A stretch of 64,000 nucleotides of DNA from an uncultured Eubacteriales bacterium (GTDB taxonomy: Bacteria > Bacillota > Clostridia > Oscillospirales > Oscillospiraceae). This document shows, piece by piece, positions 33,607 to 43,151 of this stretch (position 1 is its first letter; each line of letters begins with the position of its first letter). Both the position numbers and the translations under genes were made by a program. Below the pieces are notes generated by a model. It had not been told where the DNA came from, ran no database searches, and saw nothing but the letters and a program-made list of their open reading frames with translations. Location: positions 1 to 64,000 of the forward strand of contig ONBX01000002.1 of NCBI GenBank assembly GCA_900316205.1, in the 5' to 3' direction.

Positions 33607-35226
33607 ATGAAACACAGCTTTCGGAGAATCCTTGCCCTGCTCCTTGCGCTCATGACCCTGGCGGCGTTCCCCGCGTTTGCCTTTGCGGACAGCGCCCGTT
33701 ATCCTTCGGACCAGTATTTTGAGGAGGATGGAAGCCTCACCTGGGGCTACGCCGTCCAGATCAGCGCCTCCAAGGACTATGACGGCGCCAAAACCAGACG
33801 GGATCAGATGCTGCGGAAAGGCTATGACAGCTATCTTTACTTTGCGGATCCGTACTACCGCGTCATGTGCGGTAAATTCCTCAACTCTGTGGAAGCGGAC
33901 CACTATCGGGATCATATCTGCAGCCACACCGACCGGGACCGTGCCTATGTCACCAGCGTCGCCCTTCCGGACTGGGCCTTCCAGGAATTTGACCGGATTT
34001 ATCAGTCCGACCCCTATAACACCCAGGACGAGCCCTACACCTCCTGGGAGCAGCCCACCGGACCCTATTATGACGGAAACATCGCAGCGAGCACAAAGAC
34101 GGTATACACGGTTCAGATTTCGGCCGGTTCCAGCTTCCGCGGCGAGGAAACGCACCGGGATGAGCTCATCGCCCTGGGCTTCGACGCCTTCGTTTACAAA
34201 ACCGGCGGCAACTACCTTGCGCTTTCGGGCATGTTTTCCACCCGCTCCGCCGCTGAGGCCCGCTGCAGCGCCATCAAGGCCTATACCAGCGAAAAGGATG
34301 CCTACGTCACACAGGTGGATATCCCCACAAGCTATATCAACTATCAGGAGCAGGCCGATCAGACTTCCCATTACACGATCTACTCCCGGCTGCTTCAAAA
34401 CTGCGCCTGGGCGACAGATTACCTGCCTCTGGAAGAGGGAGAGTATGTGCGCTCCAATCAGGGATACGAGCTGGATTATCGCTATTATGTCTGTGATATC
34501 GACCGCAACGGCGTGGACGAGCTGATCGTTGTGGACTGCATTGCTGTGACCGAGGGGATCTGGGCTCTGTTTACCTGCCGGAACAACAAGGCGGTCCTGC
34601 TGAATTGGGGTGAAACAGAAAACATCCCGGAGGTATCTGTCTGCCAGGAAAAGGGAATTCTTGCTCTGCAGGGGTATTACAAGGAATACGCAAGCTGCGA
34701 TTTGACGTATCTGAGGGACGGCAAAGTTACCGGCACCCGTTACGGCTCAGCCACAGGCGAATATGCGGAGATCCAGGCTTCCGATGTGGACCCTCAGGCG
34801 GCGGGATATTATATGGTGCTCAGCGGGGCGGACGCCTCCGACCTGGTCCGCCTGACCGGCAGGACGAGCGGAGGAAACAGGCCAAGCTCCTCCTCCGGTT
34901 ATACCCAGGAAGGGATCATGTCGGCAGCGATCGATGCCGCGTATTCGAACTCCCATTATGAAACGGTCAACCCGGATGGCGTTTCGCTGGAGGTCCCGGC
35001 CGACAAGGACTTCTTCTCCTACCCATTCCAAATGTGTGCCTATGCGGCGAAATATGGCAAGGCAATTTATATCCTGCCCAGACCCGCGGCGGAGGACAGC
35101 CACATCGGCAAGGTGAAACACGGAGAGCTTGTCACGATCCTTGCGGAGAAAAACGGTTTTTACTTCTTCGTCACCCAGGATGGAAGGGCCGGGTGGAACG
35201 GGATCAGCCATTTTGTTGATCCATAA
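33607..35226 (+). CDS. Secreted protein with two SPOR-like repeats and an SH3-like end
   Basis: A 539-residue exported protein. The signal peptide ends at about residue 28 (AAFPAFAFADS), with no lipobox. Two SPOR-like repeats follow: YAVQISASKDYDGAKTRRDQ (about 47-115) and YTVQISAGSSFRGEETHRDE (about 170-235). Both share the xVQISA strand, the R-D-x(M/E)L helix and a GKF/GMF turn. SPOR domains bind peptidoglycan lacking stem peptides. The middle (about 270-400) has the calcium-like motif DIDRNGVDELIV. The last 70 residues (GKVKHGELVTILAEKNGFYF) resemble a bacterial SH3 domain. Role in cell-wall sensing or binding is inferred. Confidence 0.75.
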   Translation: MKHSFRRILALLLALMTLAAFPAFAFADSARYPSDQYFEEDGSLTWGYAVQISASKDYDGAKTRRDQMLRKGYDSYLYFADPYYRVMCGKFLNSVEADHYRDHICSHTDRDRAYVTSVALPDWAFQEFDRIYQSDPYNTQDEPYTSWEQPTGPYYDGNIAASTKTVYTVQISAGSSFRGEETHRDELIALGFDAFVYKTGGNYLALSGMFSTRSAAEARCSAIKAYTSEKDAYVTQVDIPTSYINYQEQADQTSHYTIYSRLLQNCAWATDYLPLEEGEYVRSNQGYELDYRYYVCDIDRNGVDELIVVDCIAVTEGIWALFTCRNNKAVLLNWGETENIPEVSVCQEKGILALQGYYKEYASCDLTYLRDGKVTGTRYGSATGEYAEIQASDVDPQAAGYYMVLSGADASDLVRLTGRTSGGNRPSSSSGYTQEGIMSAAIDAAYSNSHYETVNPDGVSLEVPADKDFFSYPFQMCAYAAKYGKAIYILPRPAAEDSHIGKVKHGELVTILAEKNGFYFFVTQDGRAGWNGISHFVDP

Positions 35227-35241
35227 TGAAGAGAGATGAAG

Positions 35242-35270
35242 GAACAGCGGCATGTTTTATGCCGCTGTTC
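35242..35270 (+). terminator. Hairpin terminator after the SPOR-like protein gene
   Basis: A perfect 12-bp stem (GAACAGCGGCAT with ATGCCGCTGTTC) begins 15 bases after the stop and is followed by only three T residues, so termination may be partial. Confidence 0.7.
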
Positions 35271-35305
35271 TTTGCGCAGAAATGCATGATACGCCGCGTT
35301 CAAAG

Positions 35306-35334
35306 TTGACAATGAATAGAGGGCGAATTATAAT
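35306..35334 (+). promoter_or_regulatory. Consensus promoter of the glycerophosphotransferase-like gene
   Basis: A full-consensus sigma-A promoter: TTGACA (35306-35311), 17-base spacer, TATAAT (35329-35334). The ATG lies 41 bases downstream, so expression is probably strong and constitutive. Confidence 0.92.
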
Positions 35335-35375
35335 ACAACGGTGATTTTGAAGACTATCATACCGGAGACAGGCTT

Positions 35376-36641
35376 ATGAACCTTCCTATTCTTGTGGCAT
35401 ATATCGATCCCGGCACCGGCAGCATGCTGTTCACCATCCTGATCGGCGTGCTGGGCGCGGGAATCTACGCCGCCCGGGAAGCGGCGGTGAAGCTGCGCTT
35501 TCTCCTCAGCGGCGGACGCGCCGTCCGAAAGGAAGAGGAGCGCATGCCCTATGCGATCTTCTCGGACAACAAGCGGTACTGGAACGTATTTGGCCCCATC
35601 TGCGAGGAATTCGAGGCCAGGGGAGAGGAACTGCATTATCTTACCGCCTCGCCGGATGACCCTGCGCTGGAGCGGGACTTTCAGCATGTGAAATGCCGCT
35701 TCATCGGCGAAGGGAACAAGGCCTTCGCCGTGCTGAACATGCTGCGGGCGGACGTGCTGCTCTCCACCACCCCGGGGCTGGAGGTCTACCAGTGGAAGCG
35801 CTCCAAGAGCGTGGGCTATTATGTCCATATCCTCCATGCCTGCAGCGAGGTCACGCTATACCGGATGTTCGGCGTGGATTACTATGACGCGCTGCTGCTC
35901 TCCGGCGAGCATCAGATCCGGGAGACCAGGAAGCTGGAGGCCCTGCGCGGCCTGCCGCCCAAAGAGCTGGAGCTGGTGGGCATCACCTACATGGACAGCC
36001 TGCGCCGCCGCCTGGAGGAGGCGGAGCCGCTGCCGGAGCATCCCACCACGGTGCTGCTGGCACCGTCCTGGGGCGAAAGCGCCATTCTGAAGCGCTATGG
36101 CGGGCGGATCCTGGACGCGCTCCTAAACTGCGGATACCACGTCATCGTGCGGCCCCATCCCCAGTCCTTCACCTCCGAAAAAGAGATGATCGAGGATCTG
36201 ATGGCCCGTTATCCCGAAAGCGAGAAGCTGGAGTGGAACCGGGACCGGGACAACTTTGAGGTGCTGCGCCGCTCGGATATCCTGATCTCGGACTTTTCCG
36301 GCGTGATCTTTGACTTTGCCCTGGTGTTTGACAAGCCCATCCTCTATGCCGATACCTCCTTTGACGCCTCACCCTACGACGCCTGCTGGCTGGAGGATGA
36401 GAAGATCTGGAGCTTTGAGATCCTGCCGAAGCTGGGCATGCAGCTCACGGAGGAGAATCTGGGCCGGCTGAATGAGATCATCCCCGCCTGCCTGGAGGAT
36501 CCGCGCTTCCGGGAAGGCCGGGACCTGGCCAGAGAGCAGAGCTGGACCCCGAGAGGGGACTCCGCTGCCAGAACAGCGGACTTTATGATCCGGAAACGCA
36601 GAGAACTGCTGGAGAAGGAAGCAAATAAGAGCAAAAAATAA
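35376..36641 (+). CDS. CDP-glycerol glycerophosphotransferase family protein
   Basis: A 421-residue protein with an N-terminal membrane segment (about 18-33, after YIDPGTGSM) and a GT-B-type domain of the TagB/TagF class. Landmarks are VGYYVHILHA, TTVLLAPSWGESA and VIVRPHPQS with the later HPQSF and DNFEVLRRSDILISDFSGVI, the region that in TagF contacts the nucleotide diphosphate. Such enzymes add glycerol-phosphate or related units during teichoic acid or capsular polymer synthesis at the inner membrane face. No other wall-polymer genes are adjacent, so the exact acceptor is unknown. The ATG at 35376 follows a weak GGAGACAGG site. Confidence 0.8.
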   Translation: MNLPILVAYIDPGTGSMLFTILIGVLGAGIYAAREAAVKLRFLLSGGRAVRKEEERMPYAIFSDNKRYWNVFGPICEEFEARGEELHYLTASPDDPALERDFQHVKCRFIGEGNKAFAVLNMLRADVLLSTTPGLEVYQWKRSKSVGYYVHILHACSEVTLYRMFGVDYYDALLLSGEHQIRETRKLEALRGLPPKELELVGITYMDSLRRRLEEAEPLPEHPTTVLLAPSWGESAILKRYGGRILDALLNCGYHVIVRPHPQSFTSEKEMIEDLMARYPESEKLEWNRDRDNFEVLRRSDILISDFSGVIFDFALVFDKPILYADTSFDASPYDACWLEDEKIWSFEILPKLGMQLTEENLGRLNEIIPACLEDPRFREGRDLAREQSWTPRGDSAARTADFMIRKRRELLEKEANKSKK

Positions 36642-36702
36642 GAGACGGGCGTGCCGCAAAACACGAATGAGAGCACGAAAGCCTCCACACAAACATAAAA
36701 CA

Positions 36703-36737
36703 AACAGGGCACAAGGGTAATAACCTTGTGCCCTGTT
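36703..36737 (-). terminator. Terminator of the cellobiose phosphorylase gene
   Basis: A perfect 14-bp inverted repeat (36703-36716 with 36724-36737) lies between convergent genes. The T-rich side is on the minus strand, which fits termination of the GH94 gene ending at 36786. Confidence 0.82.
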
Positions 36738-36785
36738 CGTTATAGGAGAAAAACATGAAAATGAGCAGAACAAGAGGGGAGACAC

Positions 36786-39221
36786 TCAGCCCATGACGGC
36801 GCGGACGGAGACCAGAGCGCCGGCGGGGGCGATGGGGATCAGGCAGCCGGGCTGCTTTTCCCCGTCCACCCAGAGCTCCCGGATGCCGTGCTGCACGCCG
36901 TCGGGGTTTTCCACCGTGATCTCATACCGGGCGCCCCGATACAGACGGGAGACGCTGAAGCCCGGTACCTCCGCGGGGATGCAGGGATCGATCTCCAGTC
37001 CGTCCAGCGTGGGCTTCACGCCCAGGATGGCCTGGGAGATGCTCAGGAAGGTCCAGGCGGCGGTGCCGGTGAGCCAGCTGTTCTTGCCCTCGCCAAAGCT
37101 GGGGGCGTCCCTGCCGGCAATCATCTGGCTGTAGACATAGGGCTCGGTGCGATGGATGTCGCTGATCTCCTCGATATAGGCGGGGGCGGTGCGGCGGTAG
37201 ACCTCAAAGGCCCGGTCGCCGTGGCCCAGCTCCGCCTCGGCGCAGACGATCCAGGGGTTGTTGTGGCAGAAGATGCCCGCGTTTTCCTTGTAGCCGGGGG
37301 GATAGCTGGAGATCTCACCCAGCTCCAGATGGTAGCGGGTGTAGGCGGGCTGGAGCAGCACGATGCCGTACTTCGTGTCCAGCCGCTCCCGCACGCTCTC
37401 CAGCGCCAGGGCGGCCTCGCCGCTGTCCTTGCCCACGCCGGCCATGACGCACATGCCCTGAGGCTCAATGAAGATCTGGCCTTCTTCACATGCTTTGCCG
37501 CCCACCACCTGGCCAAAGGCGTCATAGGCCCGGCGGAACCAGGCGCCGTCCCAGCCAGCGGTGAGGAGGGTCTGCTCCATGGCTGCAACGGCCTGCTCTG
37601 CTTCCGCGGCCTCAGCATCCAACTCCAGATGGCGGCAGATGGCGGCCCAGGCGCGGCCGTATTTCACGAACATGCCGCCGATGAACACGCTCTCCGCCAC
37701 AGGACCCTCGCTGGGGCCGGTGGTCTGGAAGCTCTCGCCCGGCTGGGCGGAGAAGCAGTTCAGGTTCAGGCAGTCGTTCCAGTCCGCCCGGCCGATGAGG
37801 GGCAGACCGTGGGGACCCAGGTGGGTCAGCGTATAGCGGAAGCTCCGCCGCAGGTGCTCCAGCAGGGGCTGGGCCAGGGCGGGGTCGTTGTCAAAGTCCA
37901 CGCGCTCGTCCAGAATGCTCCAGTCCCCGGTCTCCCGGAGATAGGCGTCGGTCCCGGCGATGAGCCAGAGGGGATCGTCGTTGAAGCCGCTGCCCACGGC
38001 CAGATTGCCCTTCTTGGTGAGGGGCTGGTACTGATGATAAGCGCTGCCGTCGGGGAACTGGGTGGCGGCGATGTCCAGGATCCGCTCTCTTGCCCGCTCC
38101 GGGATCATGTGGACAAAGCCCAGCAGGTCCTGGCAGGAGTCCCGGAAGCCCATGCCCCGGCCCATGCCGCTTTCATAGTAGCTGGCGGAGCGGCTCATAT
38201 TGAAGGTCACCATGCACTGGTACTGGTTCCAGATGTTCACCATCCGGTCCAGCTTTTCCGCCCCGGCGGAGACCTGAAAACGGCCAAGGAGCCCGTCCCA
38301 GTATGTCCGCAGCGCCTCGAAGGCCGCATCGAAGGCGGCGGGATCGGCGTAGCGGGCCATCATGGCGTGGGCGCGGGCCTTGTTGATCACCCCCGGGGCG
38401 CTGAACTTTTCGTTCTCCGGGTTTTCCACATAGCCCAGGCCAAAGAGCAGGGTGAAAGACTCTCCCGGCTGCAGACTGAGGTCAAACTGCTGGGCGGCGA
38501 TGGGCTGCCAGCCGTGGGCCACGCTGCCGGTGCAGCCTTGGCCGAAGACGGCCTCCGGCGCTGCGGGGCTGCCGTAGACGCCCAGGAAGGCGTCCCGCTG
38601 GGTGTCAAAGCCGTCGGGCTCCCGGCTGCTCCAGAAGAGGGCGTAATGGTCCCGCCGCTCCCGGTACTCGGTCTTGTGATAGATGGCCCGGGGCTCCAGC
38701 TCCACCTCACCGGTGGAGTAGTTGCGCTGGAAGTTGGAGCTGTCGTCCATGGCGTCCCAGAGGCAGAACTCCACATAGGAAAAAAGGCGGAAGGACTTTT
38801 CCGCGCCGCTCTCATTGGTAAGGGAGAGGCGGATCAGCAGGCAGTCGTCCCCCTGGGGGACCAGCAGCTCCTGCCGGGCGGCAAGGCCGTTCTTCGCACT
38901 CTCCAGCACGGTGTAGCCCAGACCGTGGCGGCAGCGGTAGCGGTCCAGCTCCGTCTGGCAGGGCTGCCAGCCCGGATTCCAGACCGTGTCCCCATCCTTT
39001 ATATAAAAGCGGAAGCCCTCAGCGTCCAGGGGGGCGTTGTTGTAGCGGTAGCGGGTCAGGCGGCGCAGGCGGGCGTCCCGGTAAAAGGCGTAGCCGCCGG
39101 CGGTGTTGGAGCAGAGGGCGAAGAAGGCCTCGTTGCCCAGGTAGTTGATCCAGGGCAGAGGCGTCCGGGGGGTGGTGATCACATACTCCCGGCGGGAGTC
39201 GTCAAAATAGCCGTATTTCAT
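36786..39221 (-). CDS. Cellobiose (cellodextrin) phosphorylase, GH94
   Basis: An 811-residue cytoplasmic phosphorylase that splits cellobiose with phosphate into glucose 1-phosphate and glucose. The start [16 protein letters not shown] and the block [16 protein letters not shown](L)TRYRYNN are typical of cellobiose phosphorylases. The general acid is the aspartate in [10 protein letters not shown]. The phosphate-binding region near [20 protein letters not shown] is intact, and the length equals that of known cellobiose phosphorylases. The start at 39221 follows AAAGGAG. It is divergent from a LacI regulator and faces the importer and GH5 genes across it, which fits cello-oligosaccharide use. 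A longer oligosaccharide substrate remains possible. Confidence 0.92.
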   Translation of the reverse strand: MKYGYFDDSRREYVITTPRTPLPWINYLGNEAFFALCSNTAGGYAFYRDARLRRLTRYRYNNAPLDAEGFRFYIKDGDTVWNPGWQPCQTELDRYRCRHGLGYTVLESAKNGLAARQELLVPQGDDCLLIRLSLTNESGAEKSFRLFSYVEFCLWDAMDDSSNFQRNYSTGEVELEPRAIYHKTEYRERRDHYALFWSSREPDGFDTQRDAFLGVYGSPAAPEAVFGQGCTGSVAHGWQPIAAQQFDLSLQPGESFTLLFGLGYVENPENEKFSAPGVINKARAHAMMARYADPAAFDAAFEALRTYWDGLLGRFQVSAGAEKLDRMVNIWNQYQCMVTFNMSRSASYYESGMGRGMGFRDSCQDLLGFVHMIPERARERILDIAATQFPDGSAYHQYQPLTKKGNLAVGSGFNDDPLWLIAGTDAYLRETGDWSILDERVDFDNDPALAQPLLEHLRRSFRYTLTHLGPHGLPLIGRADWNDCLNLNCFSAQPGESFQTTGPSEGPVAESVFIGGMFVKYGRAWAAICRHLELDAEAAEAEQAVAAMEQTLLTAGWDGAWFRRAYDAFGQVVGGKACEEGQIFIEPQGMCVMAGVGKDSGEAALALESVRERLDTKYGIVLLQPAYTRYHLELGEISSYPPGYKENAGIFCHNNPWIVCAEAELGHGDRAFEVYRRTAPAYIEEISDIHRTEPYVYSQMIAGRDAPSFGEGKNSWLTGTAAWTFLSISQAILGVKPTLDGLEIDPCIPAEVPGFSVSRLYRGARYEITVENPDGVQHGIRELWVDGEKQPGCLIPIAPAGALVSVRAVMG

Positions 39222-39258
39222 CAGGAAACTCCTTTGCCAAAAAAGAGGCGAAAAGTGG

Positions 39259-39274
39259 ATACGATATCGTTTAA
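39259..39274. promoter_or_regulatory. Candidate LacI operator at the GH94 gene
   Basis: The palindrome ACGATATCGT (39261-39270) inside ATACGATATCGTTTAA has the A/T-flanked CG centre seen in LacI-family operators. It lies in the leader of the cellobiose phosphorylase gene. Its reverse strand shares AAACGAT with the site at 39513-39525, and ACGATAT recurs at 39488-39494. Confidence 0.5.
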
Positions 39275-39422
39275 GTTGCACGTCCCCTATAGAGTAGCTT
39301 CTTTTCCTCGAAAATGCAAGGCTTTTTTCGCGAAAAATCGGAAATTTTTTCCGGGTTTTCGGGATGAGCCTGATCGGAAGGCGCGGAGCTTGTATGAAAT
39401 GCACAAAAAATCCCGGGACAAA

Positions 39423-39438
39423 TTGTACGACTGTACAA
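39423..39438. promoter_or_regulatory. TTGTAC inverted repeat in the divergent intergenic region
   Basis: TTGTAC-GACT-GTACAA is a perfect inverted repeat in the middle of the 320-base gap between the GH94 gene and the LacI gene. Symmetry and position suggest a binding site for a second regulator. Confidence 0.45.
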
Positions 39439-39475
39439 AAATGGAATGACATGTGGATTTTTTGAAAAAGAATGC

Positions 39476-39525
39476 TTGCGTTTTTCGACGATATGGTGTA
39501 TTTTCAAAATGCGAAAACGATTAAG
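39476..39525 (+). promoter_or_regulatory. LacI-gene promoter with overlapping operator candidate
   Basis: TTGCGT (39476-39481), 17 bases and TATTTT (39499-39504) give a moderate promoter. GAAAACGATTAAG (39513-39525), just downstream, resembles a LacI-family half-palindrome with its CG centre. This would allow autoregulation. Confidence 0.5.
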
Positions 39526-39541
39526 TAAGGAGCTGACCGAA

Positions 39542-40558
39542 GTGACATCCCTGAAGGACATTGCATCTGCCTGCGGGGTATCTGTCGCAACAGTGAGCAA
39601 GGCGCTGAATAACGCGCCGGATATCGGCGAGGAAACCCGCAGGCGCATCCGCCAGAAGGCGGAGGAGCTGGGTTACACCACCAACGCCGCCGCCCGGGCG
39701 CTGAAGACCAAGCGTACTTACAATATCGGAGTGCTCTTCGTGGACCCGATGCACGGGGGCCTGGCCCATGAGTTCTTCTCCACGGTGCTGGACGGCATCC
39801 GGGCCGAGGCGGAGCGCAGCGGCTACGACATTACCTTTATCAACTGCAACATCGGCAACCAGCCCACCAGCTACCTGCAGCACTGCCTGTACCGGGGCGT
39901 GGACGGGGTGGTGATCGCCTCGGCGGACTTTAAGGACCCCATGGTGCTGGAACTGGTGAACGCCAGCCTCCCGGTGGTGACCCTGGACCACGTGTTCAAC
40001 GACCACATCGCCGTGGTGTCGGACAACATCCGGGGCATGGAGGAGCTGGTGCGCTACGCGGCGGGGAAGGGCCACAGAAAGCTGGCCTTCATCCACGGCG
40101 AAAGGACCAGCGTCACGGTGAACCGGCTGGCCGGCTTCCACAGGACCTGTGAGGAGCTGGGGATCCCGGTGCGGGAGGAATGGATCCGCGAAAGCGCCTA
40201 CCACGATCCCGGCGGCTGCTACCGGGTCACCAAGGAGCTCCTGGCCGGGCAAGAGAGACCCAGCTGCATCATCTTTCCGGATGATTATTCCTTTATCGGC
40301 GGCTACAACGCCATCATGGAAGCCGGGCTTCGTGTCCCAGAGGACATCTCCGTCATCGGCTATGACGGCATCCCGCTTTCGCGGATCATGCACCCGGTGC
40401 TGACCACCTGGCGGCAGGACACCACAGGGCTCGGCAGGACGGCGGCGGAAAAGCTGATCGGCCTGATCGAGCGGCCCAAGACAGCCGTCTTTGATCGAAT
40501 CGTGGTGAAGGGAAGCCTGCAGGAAGGCGGTACCGTCGCCGCAATCGAAAACGTGTGA
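39542..40558 (+). CDS. LacI-family transcriptional regulator
   Basis: A 338-residue repressor. The helix-turn-helix is at the extreme N-terminus (SLKDIASACGVSVATVSKAL), followed by the hinge helix TTNAAARALKT and a periplasmic-binding-protein-like effector domain (IGVLFVDPMHG to the end). I chose GTG at 39542 because AAGGAG lies ten bases upstream and the protein then begins MTSLKDIA, as LacI proteins do; an upstream ATG would add a non-homologous extension. It lies between a divergent cellobiose phosphorylase and a downstream importer, so a cello-oligosaccharide-responsive repressor is likely. Operator candidates are annotated nearby. Confidence 0.92.
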   Translation: MTSLKDIASACGVSVATVSKALNNAPDIGEETRRRIRQKAEELGYTTNAAARALKTKRTYNIGVLFVDPMHGGLAHEFFSTVLDGIRAEAERSGYDITFINCNIGNQPTSYLQHCLYRGVDGVVIASADFKDPMVLELVNASLPVVTLDHVFNDHIAVVSDNIRGMEELVRYAAGKGHRKLAFIHGERTSVTVNRLAGFHRTCEELGIPVREEWIRESAYHDPGGCYRVTKELLAGQERPSCIIFPDDYSFIGGYNAIMEAGLRVPEDISVIGYDGIPLSRIMHPVLTTWRQDTTGLGRTAAEKLIGLIERPKTAVFDRIVVKGSLQEGGTVAAIENV

Positions 40559-40611
40559 TAAGTGGGGAGACCCACTATAAAATAGTCACAAATTTGAAGG
40601 AGGATCATACA

Positions 40612-42015
40612 ATGAAAAAGATCATCGCAATGCTTCTCGCACTGGTGATGGTGCTGGCCCTCTGCGCCTGCGGAGAGACCGCTCCCGCCGCCCCCAAGAC
40701 CGAGGAGCCCGCCGCTGAGGCTCCCGCTGCCGAAGCTCCCGCCGCCGAGGCCCCTGCTGAAGAGGCTCCCGCCGCCGAGGCTCCCGCTGAAGAGGCTCCC
40801 GCCGATTCCGAAGGCAAGGTCCTGAACATCTATGCCTGGAACGAGGAGTTCAAGGGCTTCTTCGAGAAGTACTACACCGTTCCCGAAGGCGTCACCGTCA
40901 ACTGGATCATCACCCCCAGCGACAACGGCGCCTACCAGCAGAAGCTGGATGAGGCTCTGCTGAACCAGGCCACTGCCGCCGACGACGAGAAGGTCGACAT
41001 GTTCCTGGCCGAGGCCGATTACATCCAGAAGTACGTGGACAGCGACTACACCCAGGACATCACCGCCATGGGCGTGACCGACTTCTCCAACACCTACAAG
41101 TACACCGTGCAGGCCGCCTCCGACGCCAACGGCGTTGTGAAGGGCGTGTCCTTCCAGTGCTGCCCCTCCGCTCTGATCTACCGCCGCTCCATCGCCAAGG
41201 ACGTGCTGGGCACCGAGGATCCCGCTGAGGTCCAGGCCCTGCTGAACAGCTGGGATAAGTTCAACGCTGTCGCTGCCGACGCCAAGGCCAAGGGCTACCT
41301 GATGACCGGCTCCTTCGCCGAGACCTACCGCGTGTTCTCCAACAACTGCACCATGCCCTGGGTCGATGAGAACAACAACCTGCAGTTCGACCCCCAGATT
41401 GAAGCCTGGATCGACCAGACCGAAGAGTTCGTCAAGAACGGCTACACCCTGACGGCCGGTGTGTGGGATCAGGAGAAGAACGACCAGATGTTTGCTGACG
41501 GCAAGGTCATGTGCTTCTTCGGACCTGCCTGGTACTTCAACTTCTGCATGGGCAACGCCATGGATCCCGAGAAGGGCTGCTCCGGCGACTGGGCCATCTG
41601 CGAAGGCCCTGCTGCTCACTTCTGGGGCGGCACCTGGCTGCTGGCTCCTGCCGGCACCGACAACGCTTCCCTCGTTGCCGATATCATGAACACCTTCATC
41701 AACAACGAGGAAGTCTGCTCCAAGCTGGTCTCCGAGGAGGCCCAGTTCTCCAACAACATGGCTGTCAACGCCAAGTTTGCTGAGGATCCCAACTACGGCA
41801 GCGAGTTCCTGGGCGGCCAGAACGACGTTGCGGTCTTCTCTGCCATGACCGACAACATCGTGTGGCAGAACCACACCGTTTATGACCAGCTGCTGAACGA
41901 GGGTCTGCAGAACAACCTCCGCGAGTACTTCCAGGGCACCGTCGACAAGGAGACTGCTCTCGCGAACTTCTACAAGTACATCAACGAGACCTATCCTGCC
42001 ATCGTCACTCCCTGA
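40612..42015 (+). CDS. Extracellular solute-binding protein, family 1 (cello-oligosaccharide)
   Basis: A 467-residue lipoprotein. The signal MKKIIAMLLALVMVLALCAC gives a lipidated cysteine at residue 20. A tether of about 45 residues of APAAE/APAEE repeats follows. The binding domain (about 68-467) opens LNIYAWNEEFKGFFEKYY and is a family-1 sugar-binding fold rich in tryptophans. Codon use is strongly biased to GC-ending codons, suggesting high expression. A strong GGAGG site precedes the ATG at 40612. A stable hairpin follows the gene, which often keeps binding-protein mRNA more abundant than permease mRNA. Ligand is inferred from GH94 and GH5 neighbours. Confidence 0.88.
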   Translation: MKKIIAMLLALVMVLALCACGETAPAAPKTEEPAAEAPAAEAPAAEAPAEEAPAAEAPAEEAPADSEGKVLNIYAWNEEFKGFFEKYYTVPEGVTVNWIITPSDNGAYQQKLDEALLNQATAADDEKVDMFLAEADYIQKYVDSDYTQDITAMGVTDFSNTYKYTVQAASDANGVVKGVSFQCCPSALIYRRSIAKDVLGTEDPAEVQALLNSWDKFNAVAADAKAKGYLMTGSFAETYRVFSNNCTMPWVDENNNLQFDPQIEAWIDQTEEFVKNGYTLTAGVWDQEKNDQMFADGKVMCFFGPAWYFNFCMGNAMDPEKGCSGDWAICEGPAAHFWGGTWLLAPAGTDNASLVADIMNTFINNEEVCSKLVSEEAQFSNNMAVNAKFAEDPNYGSEFLGGQNDVAVFSAMTDNIVWQNHTVYDQLLNEGLQNNLREYFQGTVDKETALANFYKYINETYPAIVTP

Positions 42016-42054
42016 CGCGGGAAGGAAAACATAACAGATCGAAACCTTTGAAAA

Positions 42055-42083
42055 CGGAGGCAAGGCGCTTTGCCTTGCCTCCG
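42055..42083 (+). promoter_or_regulatory. Intercistronic hairpin after the binding-protein gene
   Basis: A 12-bp stem (42055-42066 with 42072-42083, CGGAGGCAAGGC/GCCTTGCCTCCG) lies between the binding-protein and permease genes with no T-run after it. It probably stabilises the upstream message or lowers read-through, as seen in other sugar importer operons. Confidence 0.65.
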
Positions 42084-42176
42084 CGTTCATACGAAAGAAA
42101 AGGCAGATCGGAGTCCGGGGACTCGCCCGGGCTGCGATGCGTCTTTCCGAAAAATGAAACCCAGGGAGGGAAGCCC

Positions 42177-43139
42177 ATGAACGAAAACAGAAAAATGCGG
42201 CGCCGGGGCGTGAGCTACGCCAAGTGGGGCTATATCTTTATCCTGCCCTTCTTTGTGAGCTATATCATATTCACCCTGACCCCGCAGATCATGACGATCT
42301 ACAACAGCTTCTTTGAAAACTACCGCAACGGCCTGACCCAGGTTGGCCCCAATTTTGTGGGTCTGAAGAACTATGTGAAGCTCTTCACCCCGGACAAAAG
42401 CGGCACGGTGGACGTGCTCAAGTATTTCGGCAACACGGTCCTCCTCTGGGTGATGGGCGCGGTGCCTCAGATCCTGGTGGCCCTGCTGCTGGCGGTGTTC
42501 TTCACCAGCTACCGGCTGAACCTGAAGGGACAGCAGTTTTTCAAAACCGTGATCTATATGCCGAATCTGATCATGGCCTCCGCCTTCTCCATGCTGTTCT
42601 TCACCCTGTTCTCCCCGGTGGGCCCGGTGAACCAGGTGCTGTTGGCCGCAGGCTGGGCCGACAAGGCCATCGATTTTCTGTCCCTGAAGGTTCCGGTACG
42701 GGTGCTCATCTCCCTGATGAACTTTTTGATGTGGTTCGGCAACACCACCATCCTCCTGATGGCGGGCATCCAGGGCATCGACCAGAATATGTTTGAGGCG
42801 GCGGAGATCGACGGGGCCAGCTCCCTGCAGGTCTTCTTCCGGGTGACCCTGCCCCTGCTGGCGCCCATCCTGGTATACACGGTGATCACGGCCATGATCG
42901 GCGGCCTGCAGATGTTCGACGTGCCCCAGATCCTGACAAACGGCAAGGGCACCCCGGACCGGGCCAGCATGACCCTGGTGATGTACCTGAACAACTACCT
43001 GCAGACCAGCAAGAACTACGGCATGGCCGGCGCTGTCAGTGTAGTGCTGTTCCTGGTCTCCTCGGTGCTGAGCCTCTTCGTGTACAATACTCTGTCCAGA
43101 CAGTATAAAGAAGCTCCCCGGAAACGGGACAGGATCTAA
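42177..43139 (+). CDS. ABC importer permease, MalF type
   Basis: A 320-residue CUT1-family permease with six predicted helices. It begins with a basic stretch (MRRRGVSYAKWGYIFILPFF), and its EAA loop reads MFEAAEIDGASSLQVFFRV. It forms the channel with the permease encoded 12 bases downstream. The ATG at 42177 has a CAGGGAGGGAAG site. No ATPase gene is present anywhere in this cluster, so an ATPase encoded elsewhere must power it, perhaps the one at 9282-10382. Confidence 0.9.
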   Translation: MNENRKMRRRGVSYAKWGYIFILPFFVSYIIFTLTPQIMTIYNSFFENYRNGLTQVGPNFVGLKNYVKLFTPDKSGTVDVLKYFGNTVLLWVMGAVPQILVALLLAVFFTSYRLNLKGQQFFKTVIYMPNLIMASAFSMLFFTLFSPVGPVNQVLLAAGWADKAIDFLSLKVPVRVLISLMNFLMWFGNTTILLMAGIQGIDQNMFEAAEIDGASSLQVFFRVTLPLLAPILVYTVITAMIGGLQMFDVPQILTNGKGTPDRASMTLVMYLNNYLQTSKNYGMAGAVSVVLFLVSSVLSLFVYNTLSRQYKEAPRKRDRI

Positions 43140-43151
43140 GGAGGCGGAACC

